Below, piece after piece: positions 1 through 12,369 of a DNA stretch of 64,000 nt (the first letter of the stretch is position 1; each line of letters opens with the position of its first letter). Origin of the DNA: Ophiodon elongatus (Eukaryota > Chordata > Actinopteri > Perciformes > Hexagrammidae); assembly GCA_016806645.1 (NCBI GenBank), contig JACSYO010002173.1, positions 1,319,501 through 1,383,500 of the forward strand. Direction: 5' to 3'. A program made the translations under genes and the position numbers. The notes under the pieces are model-generated. The model ran no database searches. It was given only the letters and a program-made list of their open reading frames with translations, and had not been told where the DNA came from.

Positions 1-3000
1 AGCAGTCTTAACTTGTTTCTTGTCTCATTTACCCGAGGGCTGAATACACTTTTTAGGAAAACAGATGAATGGATTTAACTGACTTTTACCTCTAATGTAG
101 CATTTATGTTTTTTGTTGTATTTGTTTTTGTTGTTATATGGACTCATGTGTCTGAAGAAATAAAGTTGAATATTTTACAGTCTTCTCAACAGTAGTTAAA
201 GAAAGTGTCACAATTAACTCCTGATTTAATTGTGAATTTGTCATTACATTAGATTAAAACATTGACTCAAAAGGGCGCACCTCTTAAATTATTTACAATA
301 ACCTTGTCATTCAGAGATGATGACTGGAAATCCAGGCTTGTAGAGTAATAGAATAGCCGGTTTCACTTTCAGAAATGAAGCATACTGGCGGGAACCCCTT
401 TAACCCGAGGGCCATGCCGGGGTTTATCCGTCTTTAGAGAGGTTATGGTATGGTTACCAATAACATTACAGAGTGAAGGGAGAAGAAAAAGATTTCCCTC
501 CTTCTTCTCTTGATAAGTATCTGTCTCAATCTATTTTATGGCTTTTCAGGACCCATGCCAGGGCACAGAGGGGAAAGTCAGGTCTTGTAAGTAAATTACA
601 GTAAAATGGCAGGTATTTCTCATCAAAATCTAAACTGACTTTTACAGGCTTACTGTCAAGGTCTATTACTTCATATAAAAGGGGGCCACTGAGTTCAGTT
701 GGTTTTCAAGCAATTTTACACTTGGGTTCAAAATGGGAAGAAAACACGGTTCAATAAGAGATTTATGTTTTTGATTGGTGGGGCACGTGAGGTGCAGGAA
801 TGGCGAGATGATTAGGGAGCAATGAGAACAGGGGTATTTCTGGGATGGATGGAGATCCAGGTTGACATTAATTTGGGCCTGGCCTTGAGTAATGTAACTA
901 TCTCCACATAAGAGTTCAAGGGGCTTTTCACTGGATGAATAGGTGACAGATGATGGATTTTCTATCATCTTTTGTTGAAAAGGTAAGGGTATGAGGCCGG
1001 AGCGGGAAATAAAACAAAGCTAATAAGTTCCTCAGTGCCTAAATTATCACAAAAAAGTAAAAACTATTTAAATAGAACTAAATTGAAAGGTTATATATTA
1101 ATATAAAAAAAGAATAACTAAAATAAACAACAAAATTCCTCTTGAGAATTAACTGCTGTATCACGAGAAATTACACAGAGTTTCACAAGGTGAGCACAAG
1201 GTGATGAAGAAACTGTCATGTACATGGTTAACATTAACTTAGCGTGTTATTTGCCCTAAGTGCTATAGAACAATGTGATAAAGGGCTGGAAAAGACGGCT
1301 CCTTTGTTTTCCTCTCATTAGAGAGGGCCGTCTCACACTCCACCCTTGACTGCCTCGTTATTCCTTTAATTAATCAGTTCTCATCAACGGCACCCTCTCA
1401 TTCTTTCAAGGGCTCTACATCCCGCTATTTACTGCCTCCATTTTCCTACAGCCATCCTGCATGTGTTTCTTTTATCATTTTGGAAGGCTTTCACCTCCCC
1501 CAAAAAGTCCTTGCTTCCTCCTGCTTTTTCTGCCTGGGACCCCTGTCTGATTATTATGCCATTAAGCCTCTCCTCCTCTCCTCTGAAAGAGCAGCAGGGT
1601 CCCTCTCCAATCTAAAGAAGTCCTGGGTTTTTTTCCCCTCCTTTCCCTGAAATTACCCGGCGACGCGTGCCTGAGTTTCTAATTGGCATGCCCGTCCCTG
1701 GAGACGGCCCCCTCCCTTCTTCCTAATGAAAAGCCTCGGCCTTAATTACACTTTCCAAACGCTGATTGTTATTGACAAAACTCCTGTGGCTCGGACAAAC
1801 GACGGCAGATTAGCTCCATTACAGGCAGCCCTCCAAGAAGAGAAAGAGAGGGATTTCAAATCGACAATGCAAAGTGAGGGAAAAAAAAAAACGAGAGGAG
1901 CTTTCAATTTTTTTCCATGTACCTTCTTCTTAATTGTTTGGGCCATTGCTCCACTTAAGACGTCCCTTTCTTCCCCGATGCCTTTTTTCTGTTCCATTGT
2001 GTTGCCGTCAGTGTACTTTTAGTGAGGGGACAAAAGCCCAGTTATGTTATTTGAGAAAAAATGTTCATCTATTGTCAATAGACAGGATTGCTGATGGCAG
2101 CATGGGTAAACAGGAGGATTTGGCCTAATGCTTTTGTTTGCCTGCAAAAGGTACATAGACTGTCTAAAGCTGATAGGGCTGTAAGGTCCAAAATCAACAC
2201 CTAACAACCAGACAGACAGCCAGATCTTCATATAATGCCTGCAATCATTTGTTGATGAAAAATGACTGAAAGCAATGGATAAAACATGTCAGACTCATTT
2301 AGTTTAAAAATCAAATTCTTCCACTGTTAATCCCCTCATTTCACTATCCTCCAACCTTTTGGCTCATCTCACCTTTTCCACCTAGTTTGTCTACTGTATT
2401 TGTTGCAGTGCTAACTAAGCCGGCAGAGCTTCGACTTCGGCAGCTGTTTCCAGGCTCAACAATATCTCCGTCTTCCTGATTAATCTGGAGCAGAGCGCAC
2501 AGTTTCACAGTGGGGGGCCTTTCATTGCCTCTCTAATGAGAAGCTGTGATACATCATGCCTTGCAGATAGCCAATCGCACCCTAGTCCCCAGGCACACAT
2601 ACACACACACAAAACAGGACAGGAATAATAAAGCACGTTCTCTGAGCCCCCCAAGGCATCTGGGCAAACAGCCCCGTACACTCCACCAAATCTGACCTCT
2701 GAGTGATGATGTCATGTCCACCATACACCACCAACCATGACAGACGACGTAATCATACCTACACTTCCGTCCCATGTCCCATGTCAAAAAATTCTTCTGG
2801 TCTTCTTTTTTTATTTGATAATTGGTAAATACATTTGTAACGTTATCCTAGAGTGAGTATTGCACACTAATAGAATCAAAAAAATATTTTTTTTATACCG
2901 AGGTTGTTGGTCTCAGGAGGTAAAGAAAACATCTTTCACACTCCAGTGATTTTTTAACATAGTAAATCGCTTGGCTTGAGTATGTTTGATTGTTGTTGTG

Positions 3001-3104
3001 AGGCCAAACTGACTTGTATGGAGAGTGTTTTTATGTCTGGCAATGCAGCGACAAGGAATGAAATACTTGTATTGAGTGTTTGTAAGGGGGAGGTGGAATG
3101 AGAA
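1..3104 (-). other. Intron of the ERR gene (partial, runs off the left edge)
   Basis: No sequence resembling the second zinc-finger exon (NIEYSC...CLKVG) is visible on the minus strand here, so this intron exceeds 3.1 kb. It contains AT-rich spacer (about 1000-1150 and 2790-2900) and one long stretch of mixed, non-repetitive sequence at about 1300-2130. The latter has several TTAATTA-like homeodomain motifs and looks like a conserved noncoding element. A short CA run lies near 2590. Confidence 0.8.
1310..2010. promoter_or_regulatory. Candidate conserved noncoding element in the ERR intron
   Basis: This is a 0.7-kb block of balanced-composition, non-repetitive DNA with TTAATTAATC and AATTGGC-type homeodomain motifs. 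It is embedded in more AT-rich intron. Short ORFs cross it on both strands but none looks like a protein family. Enhancer status is inference from composition and from its place inside a developmental transcription-factor gene. Confidence 0.35.
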
Positions 3105-3110
3105 AAATAC
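3105..3110 (-). other. esrrb: Splice donor after zinc finger 1
   Basis: The minus strand reads ACAATACAAG then GTATTT, a usable 5' splice site. It splits the Gly codon of RTIQG after its first base, as expected for ERR genes. The reading frame continues about 26 codons into the intron to a stop near 3031; that extension is intron read-through, not protein. Confidence 0.9.
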
Positions 3111-3507
3111 CTTGTATTGTCCTTTTAAAAAAGGCTTTGCAGGCCTCACAAGAGGCCACCCCATAGTGATACCCCGAGGCTATATCTCCACAGACCAGGC
3201 ACAGCCTCTTGGGGAGGGAGTTCAACATGTATTCGCACTTTATGGACGAGTCCTCCATGATGGTGCTGGAGCAGTCATCGTAGCGCTTGCGGCAGGTGCC
3301 GGCCCCGAGCCCGCTGGGGGTGAACATAGGTGGAGAGTCCAGGCCGTTGGAGTGGCTGTTCATAGCGCTGACATAGCCACCACTGGCGTCTGAGTTGCCG
3401 CTGGGACTGTGGTGGCTGACCGTGTCGATGACCGAGGAGGGACTGGATGGCTCCGTCTTGATGTAGGACCCACAACTTGAGGGTAGGTGCCGGTCATCAG
3501 CGGCCAT
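3111..3507 (-). CDS. esrrb: Estrogen-related receptor (ERR-beta-like), coding exon with N-terminal domain and first zinc finger (partial)
   Basis: Orphan nuclear receptor of the NR3B group, which binds extended half-sites (TNAAGGTCA) in the nucleus as monomer or dimer and activates genes without a natural steroid ligand. The exon encodes 132 residues plus the first base of a split Gly codon. Residues 1-100 form the variable N-terminal domain, with a phospho-dependent sumoylation motif IKTEPSSP at 16-23. Zinc finger 1 starts at Cys103 (Cys 103, 106, 120, 123), followed by the P-box EACKA (121-125) that reads the AGGTCA half-site. The exon ends at RTIQ-G, the usual ERR exon boundary before the second finger. 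The ATG at 3507 has a strong context (A at -3, G at +4). Family identity is near certain. I prefer beta over gamma from the DDRHL start, SSCGS, HHSPSG, GLDSPPMF and MEDS-IKCEYMLN; a teleost-specific paralogue such as ERR-delta is the alternative. Finger 2 and the ligand-binding domain lie left of the window. Confidence 0.95.
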
Positions 3508-3520
3508 TCTATTCAGCAGC
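3508..3520 (-). other. esrrb: 5' part of the ERR exon upstream of the ATG, open in frame
   Basis: Thirteen bases separate the splice acceptor from the ATG. In frame with the ATG they read CTG CTG AAT AGA (LLNR) with no stop. ERR-gamma has a long isoform that runs through this point with LLCR-M, so the segment may be translated from an upstream exon rather than being 5' UTR. Which is true depends on upstream exons that I could not identify. Confidence 0.75.
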
Positions 3521-3550
3521 CTGAGGGATGGGGTGAGAGACGGAGGGGGA
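3521..3550 (-). other. esrrb: Splice acceptor and polypyrimidine tract of the ERR exon
   Basis: On the minus strand the exon is preceded by a pyrimidine-rich run ending in CATCCCTCAG. This is a textbook 3' splice site, so at least one further exon lies upstream (to the right). Confidence 0.9.
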
Positions 3551-5719
3551 GGGTTGATGGGAAAGGGAGGAGGAGAAGAGGAAGATGATTAGCAGAGGTC
3601 TTCCGAGAGTAGAAATTAATCTTATCAACCAGTGGAGTGACATAAATGTCTAAACAGCTAAACGCTTGATTGAAATTAAGTACAAAATGTAATGATTTTG
3701 TGGCTTTTCATGGAAATTACAACGCAAATGCTCTTTTCCTTTAAGTAGACATTATGGTGAAGTTTTTAGAGTTAATGAATTATACAACGTATATTCAACA
3801 ACACAGTCCCTGTAGATCAAAACCTAGGATTGCTTTCATGCTTCAATCTTTCTAATGCTTTTCATAGAAAAAGATGTGTTTTTGAATATAAACATACAAT
3901 TTCTTCATACAGGAAAAGATGGTTGATGACATATTTGGTGGGATTCATGTGCTCAAACAGTCGTAGTCTATTGTATTTGCCAAATCCCCATTTAAATGTA
4001 TCTACTATTCTACTATGGTCATATCAGGTCTATCAGGTGATTTTCAATTATTTCCAATGTTCTGTTCTCTATACCACTATGTGTCCTAACCTTCCCTATA
4101 AACCAGTGAACTAGAGGGAGGATCCCAAGTGCTTCATTAGCCACACACCACCGTAGCTGAAAAAAAGCGCTTTAGTGTACAACTACAACCCGCACGTCCA
4201 CACACAGTTGCACACATGCCCAAAAAAATACAAACACACAGACAGAAAGAAAAGAAAAGTGAAAGAGAGAAAGAGGGAGGGATAGAAAGAGAGCACTCAA
4301 ATAACTTAACACGCAAGTGTGCCCACGCATGCACACACACACACGGCATATCAAGTCTGGGGCATCTCCATAGTTTAGAGAGTAGAGTGGACCTTGGCTT
4401 GTCTCCTTGAGTCAGCAGTCAACCAAAAGGAAACATGATGGCAAGATATTGACTTTTTCACTGTCTGCCTAATAACTGTATTTTGGAGTACATGCAATAT
4501 GATGCTGTAACGTGTGCAGACTAAAGTGCAGCCTTTTGGCTGTGGCCACAAAATGCACTCTGAAGCCTTCCTTGCCCATATAAATCTATTTCAGTCTCGC
4601 TCTATAACCTTTAACTTGAAATTGCATTGGGAGAACAATGGGGGAAAAAACTTAGCCCGGACATGTTCAACTCATTTTTTTGTCCACAAATGGAGTGAAC
4701 GAAAGGGGTGGACTGGTAGGGGAGATGGATAACTCATTGTATTGGGGATGCTGTGTAGACATAGTGACCCCTTAGGGTCAAGGCTAGTTCACACACTTAC
4801 ATACACGCACACACCCCTTTGCATTAGGTACCACGGAAGGGGTGAAAGGTCACCTGCACTTGCCTGCATTAACAAAATTGAGCCTTGCATGGCTTATGCA
4901 AATTCAGACACAGGGGCTCCTATTGAGTGGCAGCTAGACAGCCCGAAGTTGTGCCTTAGCACATTAGTTCCATTAGCATATTGCCAACTAATGGTAATGT
5001 TTACATATTTGACATGTCAGTTTACCATCAGCACGGGGAGAGAGGGATGTTCCCTACCCGGCTCTATCTGCCTGATTGGACGATAGCTGTCTGTCTCAGA
5101 GTGCTTGAGAGGAAACAGGAAACGAGAGGCCTCCACTATGTCCCCTTCGGTCGGCCGGACTGCCTCTTGCTCTCTGAGGCTGATTTAATTGTGAGGGTGG
5201 GTGACGGAGGGGTTCAGGCCCAGGGGTCAGTGGGTCAACCTTATTTTCTCACCCTGGCTTCCTGGGCCCGTGGAGATGGGGGTCAGCGTGTCAAATTAAA
5301 TCTCATTCCCAGGTTTCCCTCCCTACTGTCATGTATATTCATCGGAGCTCCAGGTGCCTACCACTTCTGGAAATTCACAAAAAGGTTAACTGCTAAAATA
5401 AATAATAAAAAAATGCCCCCTGTTAAAACCGTTGACCTTGTGGAATAAGCCCTTTGCCTGTGCACTCCTGGAATTCTTCTTGCAATATAAAGACATCACT
5501 ATATAAAACTGATACACAACTAGCATTGTGCTTGAGAACATGCTTTCCAATTACAGTTTTTCTTTCAGCTACTCTCAATTTAAACAATGAAAAAATACAT
5601 GTAATACTACTGGTGGCATTGGGGGCAGTTATTCAGATTTCCTGTTTTAAAAATTATCCACTTGTACTCTTAAATGTCCTTGCAGGCAGAAATTGAAAAA
5701 GTTAATCCATTTCATGCCT

Positions 5720-6310
5720 TTCTAAAATAGAACTTGCCGCTCTTGATAATGAATGCAGATTGCATCCCCATAAATTAATGCACGGCTCTGTGTTCATCTG
5801 CTTTATGTTCTCTGTTTCAGATGGATATGTGCACCTGTGCGATAGGGCACCTGCACTTGGCTTATTAAAGGCTATATATTAAAACGCAGGAGCACAAGAT
5901 GGCTCCATTTAGCTTTTATTTCACAAATTCAGAGTAAGCTTAACCCCAGTTCAAAGGCCATCTTCAGGGTGACACTTAGCATAATTGCATAAGTGTCTTA
6001 ACTGTTTCCCCTCCAGCTCAATGTGGTCATTTATAATAAATGTGCTGGCTAGAATCCCCTTAACTCATTCTGCTATGACACATTATACCACTGCTATGCT
6101 TATGTTTTTAACAAGCCTGCATATATTGATTAATGATACTGAGGGAATACTAACCACTTGAACCTGGCGTATTAATCAAATAGCCTAAAATATTTCTATA
6201 AATATTCGTAATCTCTAATGGGACAGGTCCAATTTAAATCTATAAATACCATTGTATGGGAAAATGAATTATGAGCATTAAATAGTTTGACAGCAGCAAT
6301 AGTTGTAATA
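5720..6310. promoter_or_regulatory. Candidate conserved noncoding element
   Basis: About 0.6 kb of unique sequence with many ATTA/TAAT and CATAAATTAATGCA-like motifs, plus ATAATAAATGTGC and CATTATACC segments. There is no simple repeat and no long frame. The texture resembles vertebrate developmental enhancers in gene deserts. Only an alignment to other fish could confirm it. Confidence 0.3.
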
Positions 6311-6501
6311 AATAATTCAATATGTGGGGCAGGTGCTAATTAGCTTGTGTGCTACACAGACAGAGCAGACAGGAAAGGGACTAACTGCGACTTGATGCTG
6401 TAAAATCTATAGTTCTGTCTTACTTCCTTCCTCAACGTAAGAGCATTTCAAATTCTGCTGCCTGGCTGCCCAAAGGAGCAGTGCTCGTCCAAGATACAGT
6501 A

Positions 6502-6522
6502 TCTCTCTCTCTCTCTCTCTCT
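6502..6522. repeat. (TC)n microsatellite
   Basis: Uninterrupted TC dinucleotide run of about 10 units. Confidence 0.95.
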
Positions 6523-8360
6523 GTTCCTCCTCCTTTTGTTCCCTTTGTACTGATCAAAATTCATGCTGAGTAGTGGGTTATGGGCCCGCAAACGCACACT
6601 GCGCAGTTTGGTTTTAATCTGATTCCACCTGGCCCTCCTAACAGCATTTCAGATCCCTAATATCATTCCACTGGTGCTGCTGTGACCAGGATTAGCTGGC
6701 CTAATGATCTGGCAGCTCGTCTCACACTCTCTGTTCCTCGACTTCCGAGAGGAAAAGCGAGGAGCACTCGTTTTCTCGCGTCTCAACACTTTCCTCGCCT
6801 GCAAGCAAAAACTCTGAACGTTGGATGACACTGTCGCCAGAACGCAGAACGTTCCGGATCTAATTGAGCCAATTTGTAAGTGTTCCTGCTGAGAGCTTCC
6901 TGCTCACTTCAGGAGGATACTGACATCCTCCACTGTTCTCTGGGTGACTACAGCTCTTTCCTCGTTTCATGTGTAAATCACAAGCTCAGTACAAACCCGT
7001 GCTTGAGGCTCAACTCAAACAGTGAGTATATTCCCGATGTCCTTTTCACTCTCAAGGCCACAAGATGCCAAAAACACAATTTTATAACATTTGCTAACCT
7101 CATCCCGGAGTGTCACATCCTTGCTACCTGATCAAACTGGGTAAGTGGAGGGGAAGGGGTGGGTGGTGGAGGTGGGGGTTGACATCTGCAGGCAGCGTGA
7201 TGGTGATATCAGATGCCCCGGTAGGGGCAGATCTGTCTGGAGGGCCCCAGGCGATGTGGCCTGATAAGCCACTGGCCCCGGAGTCAGCGTTGGTAGGACG
7301 AACTCAATTAGCTCCTGACAGACCTCCTCTCAGCCGGGCTCAGCCTCCCCACCACAGCAAGAACCCACTGGCAGCTGCCACGCTGACCTCTCCTGCAGGG
7401 GCCACCGCCACCTTTTACCGCTCCAACACACAGCCTGGGATTCATTTTTGGGAGAGCGGACACCACACTGAAATTCTGCACAGCCCGACTAAAGTCACAG
7501 AAATACATGCAGAAGGGTGTCTGCCACCAAGGGTGCTCGGTGTGTGTTCTCGCAGGGCAAAATGGAAATGAAAAAGGACTGGGGCTCAGGGAGGGGTTTC
7601 GATGGCCCTTGGGAGAGAGGAAGGGAATGGAGATTCCAAAACACATTGAGTTGAAATATGAAGGACGCCTCTCTGCCTAACTGGTTCCAGGTTAATGACC
7701 ATCTGGGGAATAAGGGGCGGAAAGACTCTTGGGGTGATGTGCATGTGTGTCTGTACCAACGTTGTATGGGCTTATGTGCTCTTAGGTCTCAGGGTGTGTT
7801 TGTGTTGCAGACAGAATATGAAAGATGGAAATGTTGGGAGGGGGGGGGTTTGATGGCTGTGGTTTGGTTTGAGGCAAGCCCGACACTCCATAGGGACCCA
7901 TTCTAATCTATGAGGGAGAGGCCCCTAATTTTGGAGTTTCTCATTCATTAGTCCTGCTCTGGCAGAGAGAGGAGGGAGCGGAGGGGGTGGACCTGAAGGG
8001 AGGGGAGGGGTCTCTTTATTAACGGATATGCCAGACACTCAGGAGAAGCTGACAGAGATTTATGATGTGCAGATCTATGGAGGCAAACAAAAGGGAAGTC
8101 GAGGAGACAGAAAAACAGGAAAAGAGAAAGTAAGCGATACGTGAGGGGAAGAGAGAGAAGAGATGGAGAGAGAGCTGTGTTTATGGTACCAATGGAGAAT
8201 GAGGGCCCCGGATCAATAGTCCGTAGGCTGGGGGCTCGTGCAGGGTTACCACTGGGGGGACCATGGTGCTTTGTGGCCTGGGCAATTAAGTTTTTCAGTC
8301 TCCAGCAGAGGATTATATTTAGCTGCTCCACAGCGATGTCACTGTAGTCTTTATAAAGCT

Positions 8361-8477
8361 ATGAGCTCACTCCACTACGACAACATGAGCCCCATGCTCC
8401 AGCGGCACCACAAGATAGCGCTGGCCAAGAAGCAGATCACATCTATTGATCCCCCCTCTTGCTCCTTCCTGTCCTAG
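8361..8477 (+). other. Small ORF of unknown status with codon-like composition
   Basis: A 38-codon frame begins MSSLHYDNMSPMLQRHHK and ends at a TAG at 8475-8477. Its first 30 codons are mostly C/G-ending (AGC, CTC, CAC, TAC, GAC, AAC, ATG, CAG, CGG, AAG, CTG, GCC), unlike the flanking DNA. I do not recognise the peptide. The frame is open further upstream to an ATG at 8238. A TTATATTTAG MEF2-like motif (8310-8319) and the palindrome CTTTATAAAG (8349-8358) lie just upstream. It could be a micropeptide, a small exon, or a conserved enhancer that happens to be open. Confidence 0.3.
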
Positions 8478-9863
8478 AGATGCTGCTGGCAGGAAAGAGA
8501 GGGCCTCTTGTGATACAGGCGCTGCTGTTTGTCTGACGTAAACTGTCTGGGCCGCACTGGGCAGATCTAGTTCTTATAAGGGGCTGAGTTCAGGATGTTG
8601 AGAGAAGCAAATGGCTAATGACAGAGCTACTGTCAGTGGGGGGATGTGAGGGAGTTGTCAGTTGTCTAAAATTCCCACTGTGGAGAGCAAAGAGTTAACA
8701 GTCTTCGATGCAGACCCAGTGGGGAAGCTCCCTGCAGAATTGAACAGCTCATGATACTGTATGTAAAAAAGAAGTTCAGTGATAAGTCTAGTCTGCCATG
8801 CAGTACATTTGGGATCAAATTTTTAATTCTGCTTTTTCATTAGAAAAGATTAGTTTCCATTACATCCATTATGAGGCATGGCCATGGTATAATTTAACAA
8901 CATAAATTTACAATGGCTCGTGATATCTACAAAAAGCAATTATAGTCCACTACTGGCAAAAAAATTATCCTTAAAAACAGTTTCTAATTATCAGCGTTTT
9001 GTATATTAAAAGACTCCTTCAAAGCTGGTGTGGGTAATGACCTTAGACAAAACCTGGCGTTGTCTGATATGTTACTGATACACTGACGCCAATATCACAA
9101 TACACTCCCTTGTAATACTGAGGCATATAGTTGGTGGATTCTTCCTTTACAACATATGTTTTAACCATAAACTGTTCCACTGTCCTTTGTCACTTTATGT
9201 CTATTTAACATTTGAATGATGGGACATATTACTAAAAAGATACAGTGCTGTTGTTTGGCTACAAAACTCTAATACTAAAATAATAAATAATAACACTACA
9301 GTCTATGTTTGATTATTTCTTTTTAAAAATGTAATTCATTGTTTAATCACAGAATCTCCTGCATCATGAAGCCATTATCAACATATCATCAGCGCCTCAT
9401 AAAAGTACATCATCAGTTACCTTGGCCCCTTATAAACAGTGTGATTTTCCTAGAATTTACTTGTGTAATATGGTAATATAATGAATCAATAGAGTCAGTT
9501 GAAAGAGATTTAATAAGAGCAGAATGTCAACACCCTTGTTGAAAAAGTAAAAAGAAAAAACAGGATTTGGTAATATACTCCTGAATAACTGACCTGTCCA
9601 GGCTGATGTAGGAATATATCTTAAAAATTCAGTTTCATGCTACAAAAGCCTTTTAAGGCTAGGTTTTGTTTAACTGCCATAAATTATGTGGAAAGCCAGA
9701 AGATATCAACCACAGCACACCTCTCACGCACTCTCAGTAGGGTTCCTTATGTAAAATAAAGAGAGGGGGATTATAAAATATGAATGATGGAAACTTGAGC
9801 AAAAGATCCAAGCCAATTTTATCAGAGGGGCAAAGGATATCACAGATTGTGTTGCATGTTTTT

Positions 9864-9867
<4 letters not shown>

Positions 9868-9928
<61 letters not shown>

Positions 9929-9941
9929 TGTGTGTGTGTGT
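9868..9941. repeat. (GT)n microsatellite
   Basis: About 37 GT units with one GCGC interruption near 9925. The apparent polypeptide of alternating C and V across it is an artefact. Confidence 0.97.
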
Positions 9942-10935
9942 CACAAACAGAAAGAAATATTATTATAAAGGGTTAAGGCTATTTAACACAGTCCAGTGTA
10001 TATCACAGGTTTAGACACAGTGACTGTGCGTACAGGAGGACGGAGGCATAGAGCCATGCATGAAATTACTTCATTAATCTTCTTCTGATAGGCCGTCCTT
10101 GTTTAGGGGAGAACTCTACCTGCTTAAAACAAAGAGCCCATTCTGCCTTCATTATAAATTGTCCTCTTCATAAGAAGAAGAGACAAATACAAACATACTT
10201 GCACACATGCATACACATACAAATCTACAAGGCTAAATTAACAGGCCAAAATTAGCAGGTTTATCAGGCGTTCAGGATAATTTAAACACAATCAAATGTG
10301 TAAATGTTTGTACAGGTTCACAGTCGGTGTGTCATCACGGCACATAGGTAAAAATAACATACATAATACAACATGTTCATCAAATTTAACTTGATTTCTC
10401 TGATTTAAATTGTAGCACACAATTCAAACAGTTCCAAAATGAATTGATGATGCTCAAAACACTATTGCTCTGACTGTCTGCCACAGCAGCAGACATAGTC
10501 ATAGCAATAGCCTCTGGCTTTTTACAGGCTCATCTCTACCAGCTGCCACACATTCCCCATAAATAGTGCTGGTAATAAAAAGACGGGTGGGCCTAACTGA
10601 TTTATACGGTGGTGTCCACCACCACACCATTCAGGAATAATTAAACTTTGGGGATATTTCCCTGAATTAATGTGTCTCCTTCAGGGGGCAATCTAAACAT
10701 ACATTTCAGTGTTCACCACGTCTGGTGTCACCGGAGGAACTGGGAGGGAGCGACTCTCCAAGTGGCAGGTTCAACAACCAGACACTCAATTTGACCATTC
10801 GATTGCACTCAGCGCTGTAGGGGTGGTCTCATAAGGAGGCATTTATTGTGAATGTGTATTGTGACCAACAGGAAAATACACGCATAAGCACATAGTTGTA
10901 TAATTTAAAGGCAGGCAAGCAAGCAGGAACCACAT

Positions 10936-10938
<3 letters not shown>

Positions 10939-10991
<53 letters not shown>
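10939..10991. repeat. (CA)n microsatellite
   Basis: Uninterrupted CA run of about 26 units. Confidence 0.97.
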
Positions 10992-10993
<2 letters not shown>

Positions 10994-12293
10994 CTACACT
11001 AACAAATCTGTCAGTGATCAGTTGAAATTATTCTGTTGTGAAGTTGTAAACAAGAGGTTTTATGAGGCATGAGACAAACAAAGTTAACCTGTAATGAATA
11101 ATGTTTTGTCCAATGGAGATTCAGAACCTAGCCTGATAATCAGATTTAAACTGAGATAGAAGCACTATTAGTTTTAACAAATAATACAAATAATGTCTGT
11201 CTTTCAAAAAGGAAAAAAAAGACGGTATAAAGTAAGAATACATGTGGGTTATTGTTAAATCAAATATGTATAAATTATATTTAGTTTTGAAGACCATTCA
11301 GTTCTGATTTCTAGGAACAGGATTTTACAGCAGAGTTTTCTGACATAATTTAATGTTTGAGAAAATTCAAACAAAAGAGTTTTTCATATTTCTGTTATAT
11401 GAGCAATGCATATTTGACACGGGTCAAGAGATTCAAATACGTCAATAGAAATTCCTGTTCAGCACAGAGAAACTAGGCCTATAGTGGCTGGCTTTTTGCA
11501 CACTGCCATGTTAATGACTTGTTATTGGTCATCTACTTCCCTTGGGCAAATCAGGGATGAGTGATAGTAGTACGGTCTCTCACTCTCTCTCGAAGACACA
11601 CCCCATAACATAGCTACTATAAGTGTGCACACTGCGTCAGTCATTTTAATTTAACAGTTTTGTACAGTTGATGATGCCATGCTGCACAATTTTCCTTCAA
11701 AACTAGGGACTGTGTGTTCAAATGTGAGCGTGAAACATTTACTCACAGCTGTCCAAAGAGTGATGAGAAAAAAAGAGTGCTCGGTCTAAAAGCTGTAATG
11801 GGTGCAAGGCTCACTCTGGCCATGTAGAGGAGACTTGGTGAAGCTGTCAGTGGGAATCAGAGCGGCTACTGTGACGGACGGTTTCAATATTGATTTCATA
11901 AATAAACAAAGCTAACCATCGATCCTAATGTTATTTTGCATTTCAATTACTGCTCCGAAACATAACCTTCAAACAACTGGCCGTTCAATACCAATAGCCT
12001 TCTCTGATAAACACCCATATAGTTACCCACCTTACATCACATTTTCTTACCAAGTGTGAATTAGTGGACCTACAAGTTTTCCCTCCACTACATTTAGGAC
12101 AGAGTGGTTGAAAAGCAGCAGCATTGTAGTGAGCATTCATAACTATCATACGAATGGAGAGAACAGTAAACAAGCAGACTTGGCAAACACAGGGAACTTC
12201 CCTTTGGTGTTTTCTTGTAACTAATTTACCACTCTACAGTTTTCAGCGTATTTCTTGACTCCGTTATTTTTCTAAACTTCAGTGTTCTAGATG

Positions 12294-12369
12294 GTGTGTG
12301 CGTGTGTGTGTGTGGGTATGTGTGTGTGCCTGTGCGCATACATGCGTGTGTGTGTGTGTGTGTGTGTGT
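12294..12369. repeat. Imperfect (GT)n microsatellite
   Basis: GT-rich run with CG, GGTA and CGCATACA interruptions. Confidence 0.95.

Larger units (their letters stand above)
3551..8340. other. Noncoding tract upstream of the ERR exon (probably 5' intron)
   Basis: No supportable exon is seen. It holds AT-rich spacer at 3600-4100, a purine-rich (GA)n patch with short CA runs at 4200-4345, an octamer ATGCAAAT at 4896-4903, candidate conserved blocks at 5.7-6.3 kb and about 7.1-7.5 kb, a (TC)n run at 6502-6522 and GA-rich sequence at 7960-8170. The 155-codon frame at 4981-5448 crosses this DNA without recognisable domains and I do not call it a gene. Confidence 0.7.

Noticed and set aside
3031..3110. 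C-terminal extension of the ERR frame (GIFLIPPPPYK...)
   Set aside because: It lies past the splice donor and does not resemble the second zinc finger; intron read-through.
4896..4903. Octamer ATGCAAAT (and ATTTGCAT at 33993)
   Set aside because: Exact POU-factor sites, but two octamers in 64 kb are near chance expectation.
4981..5448. 155-codon plus-strand frame
   Set aside because: No recognisable domain and no splice context; it also crosses AT-rich sequence ending in poly-Asn/Lys codons. Probably chance over regulatory DNA.
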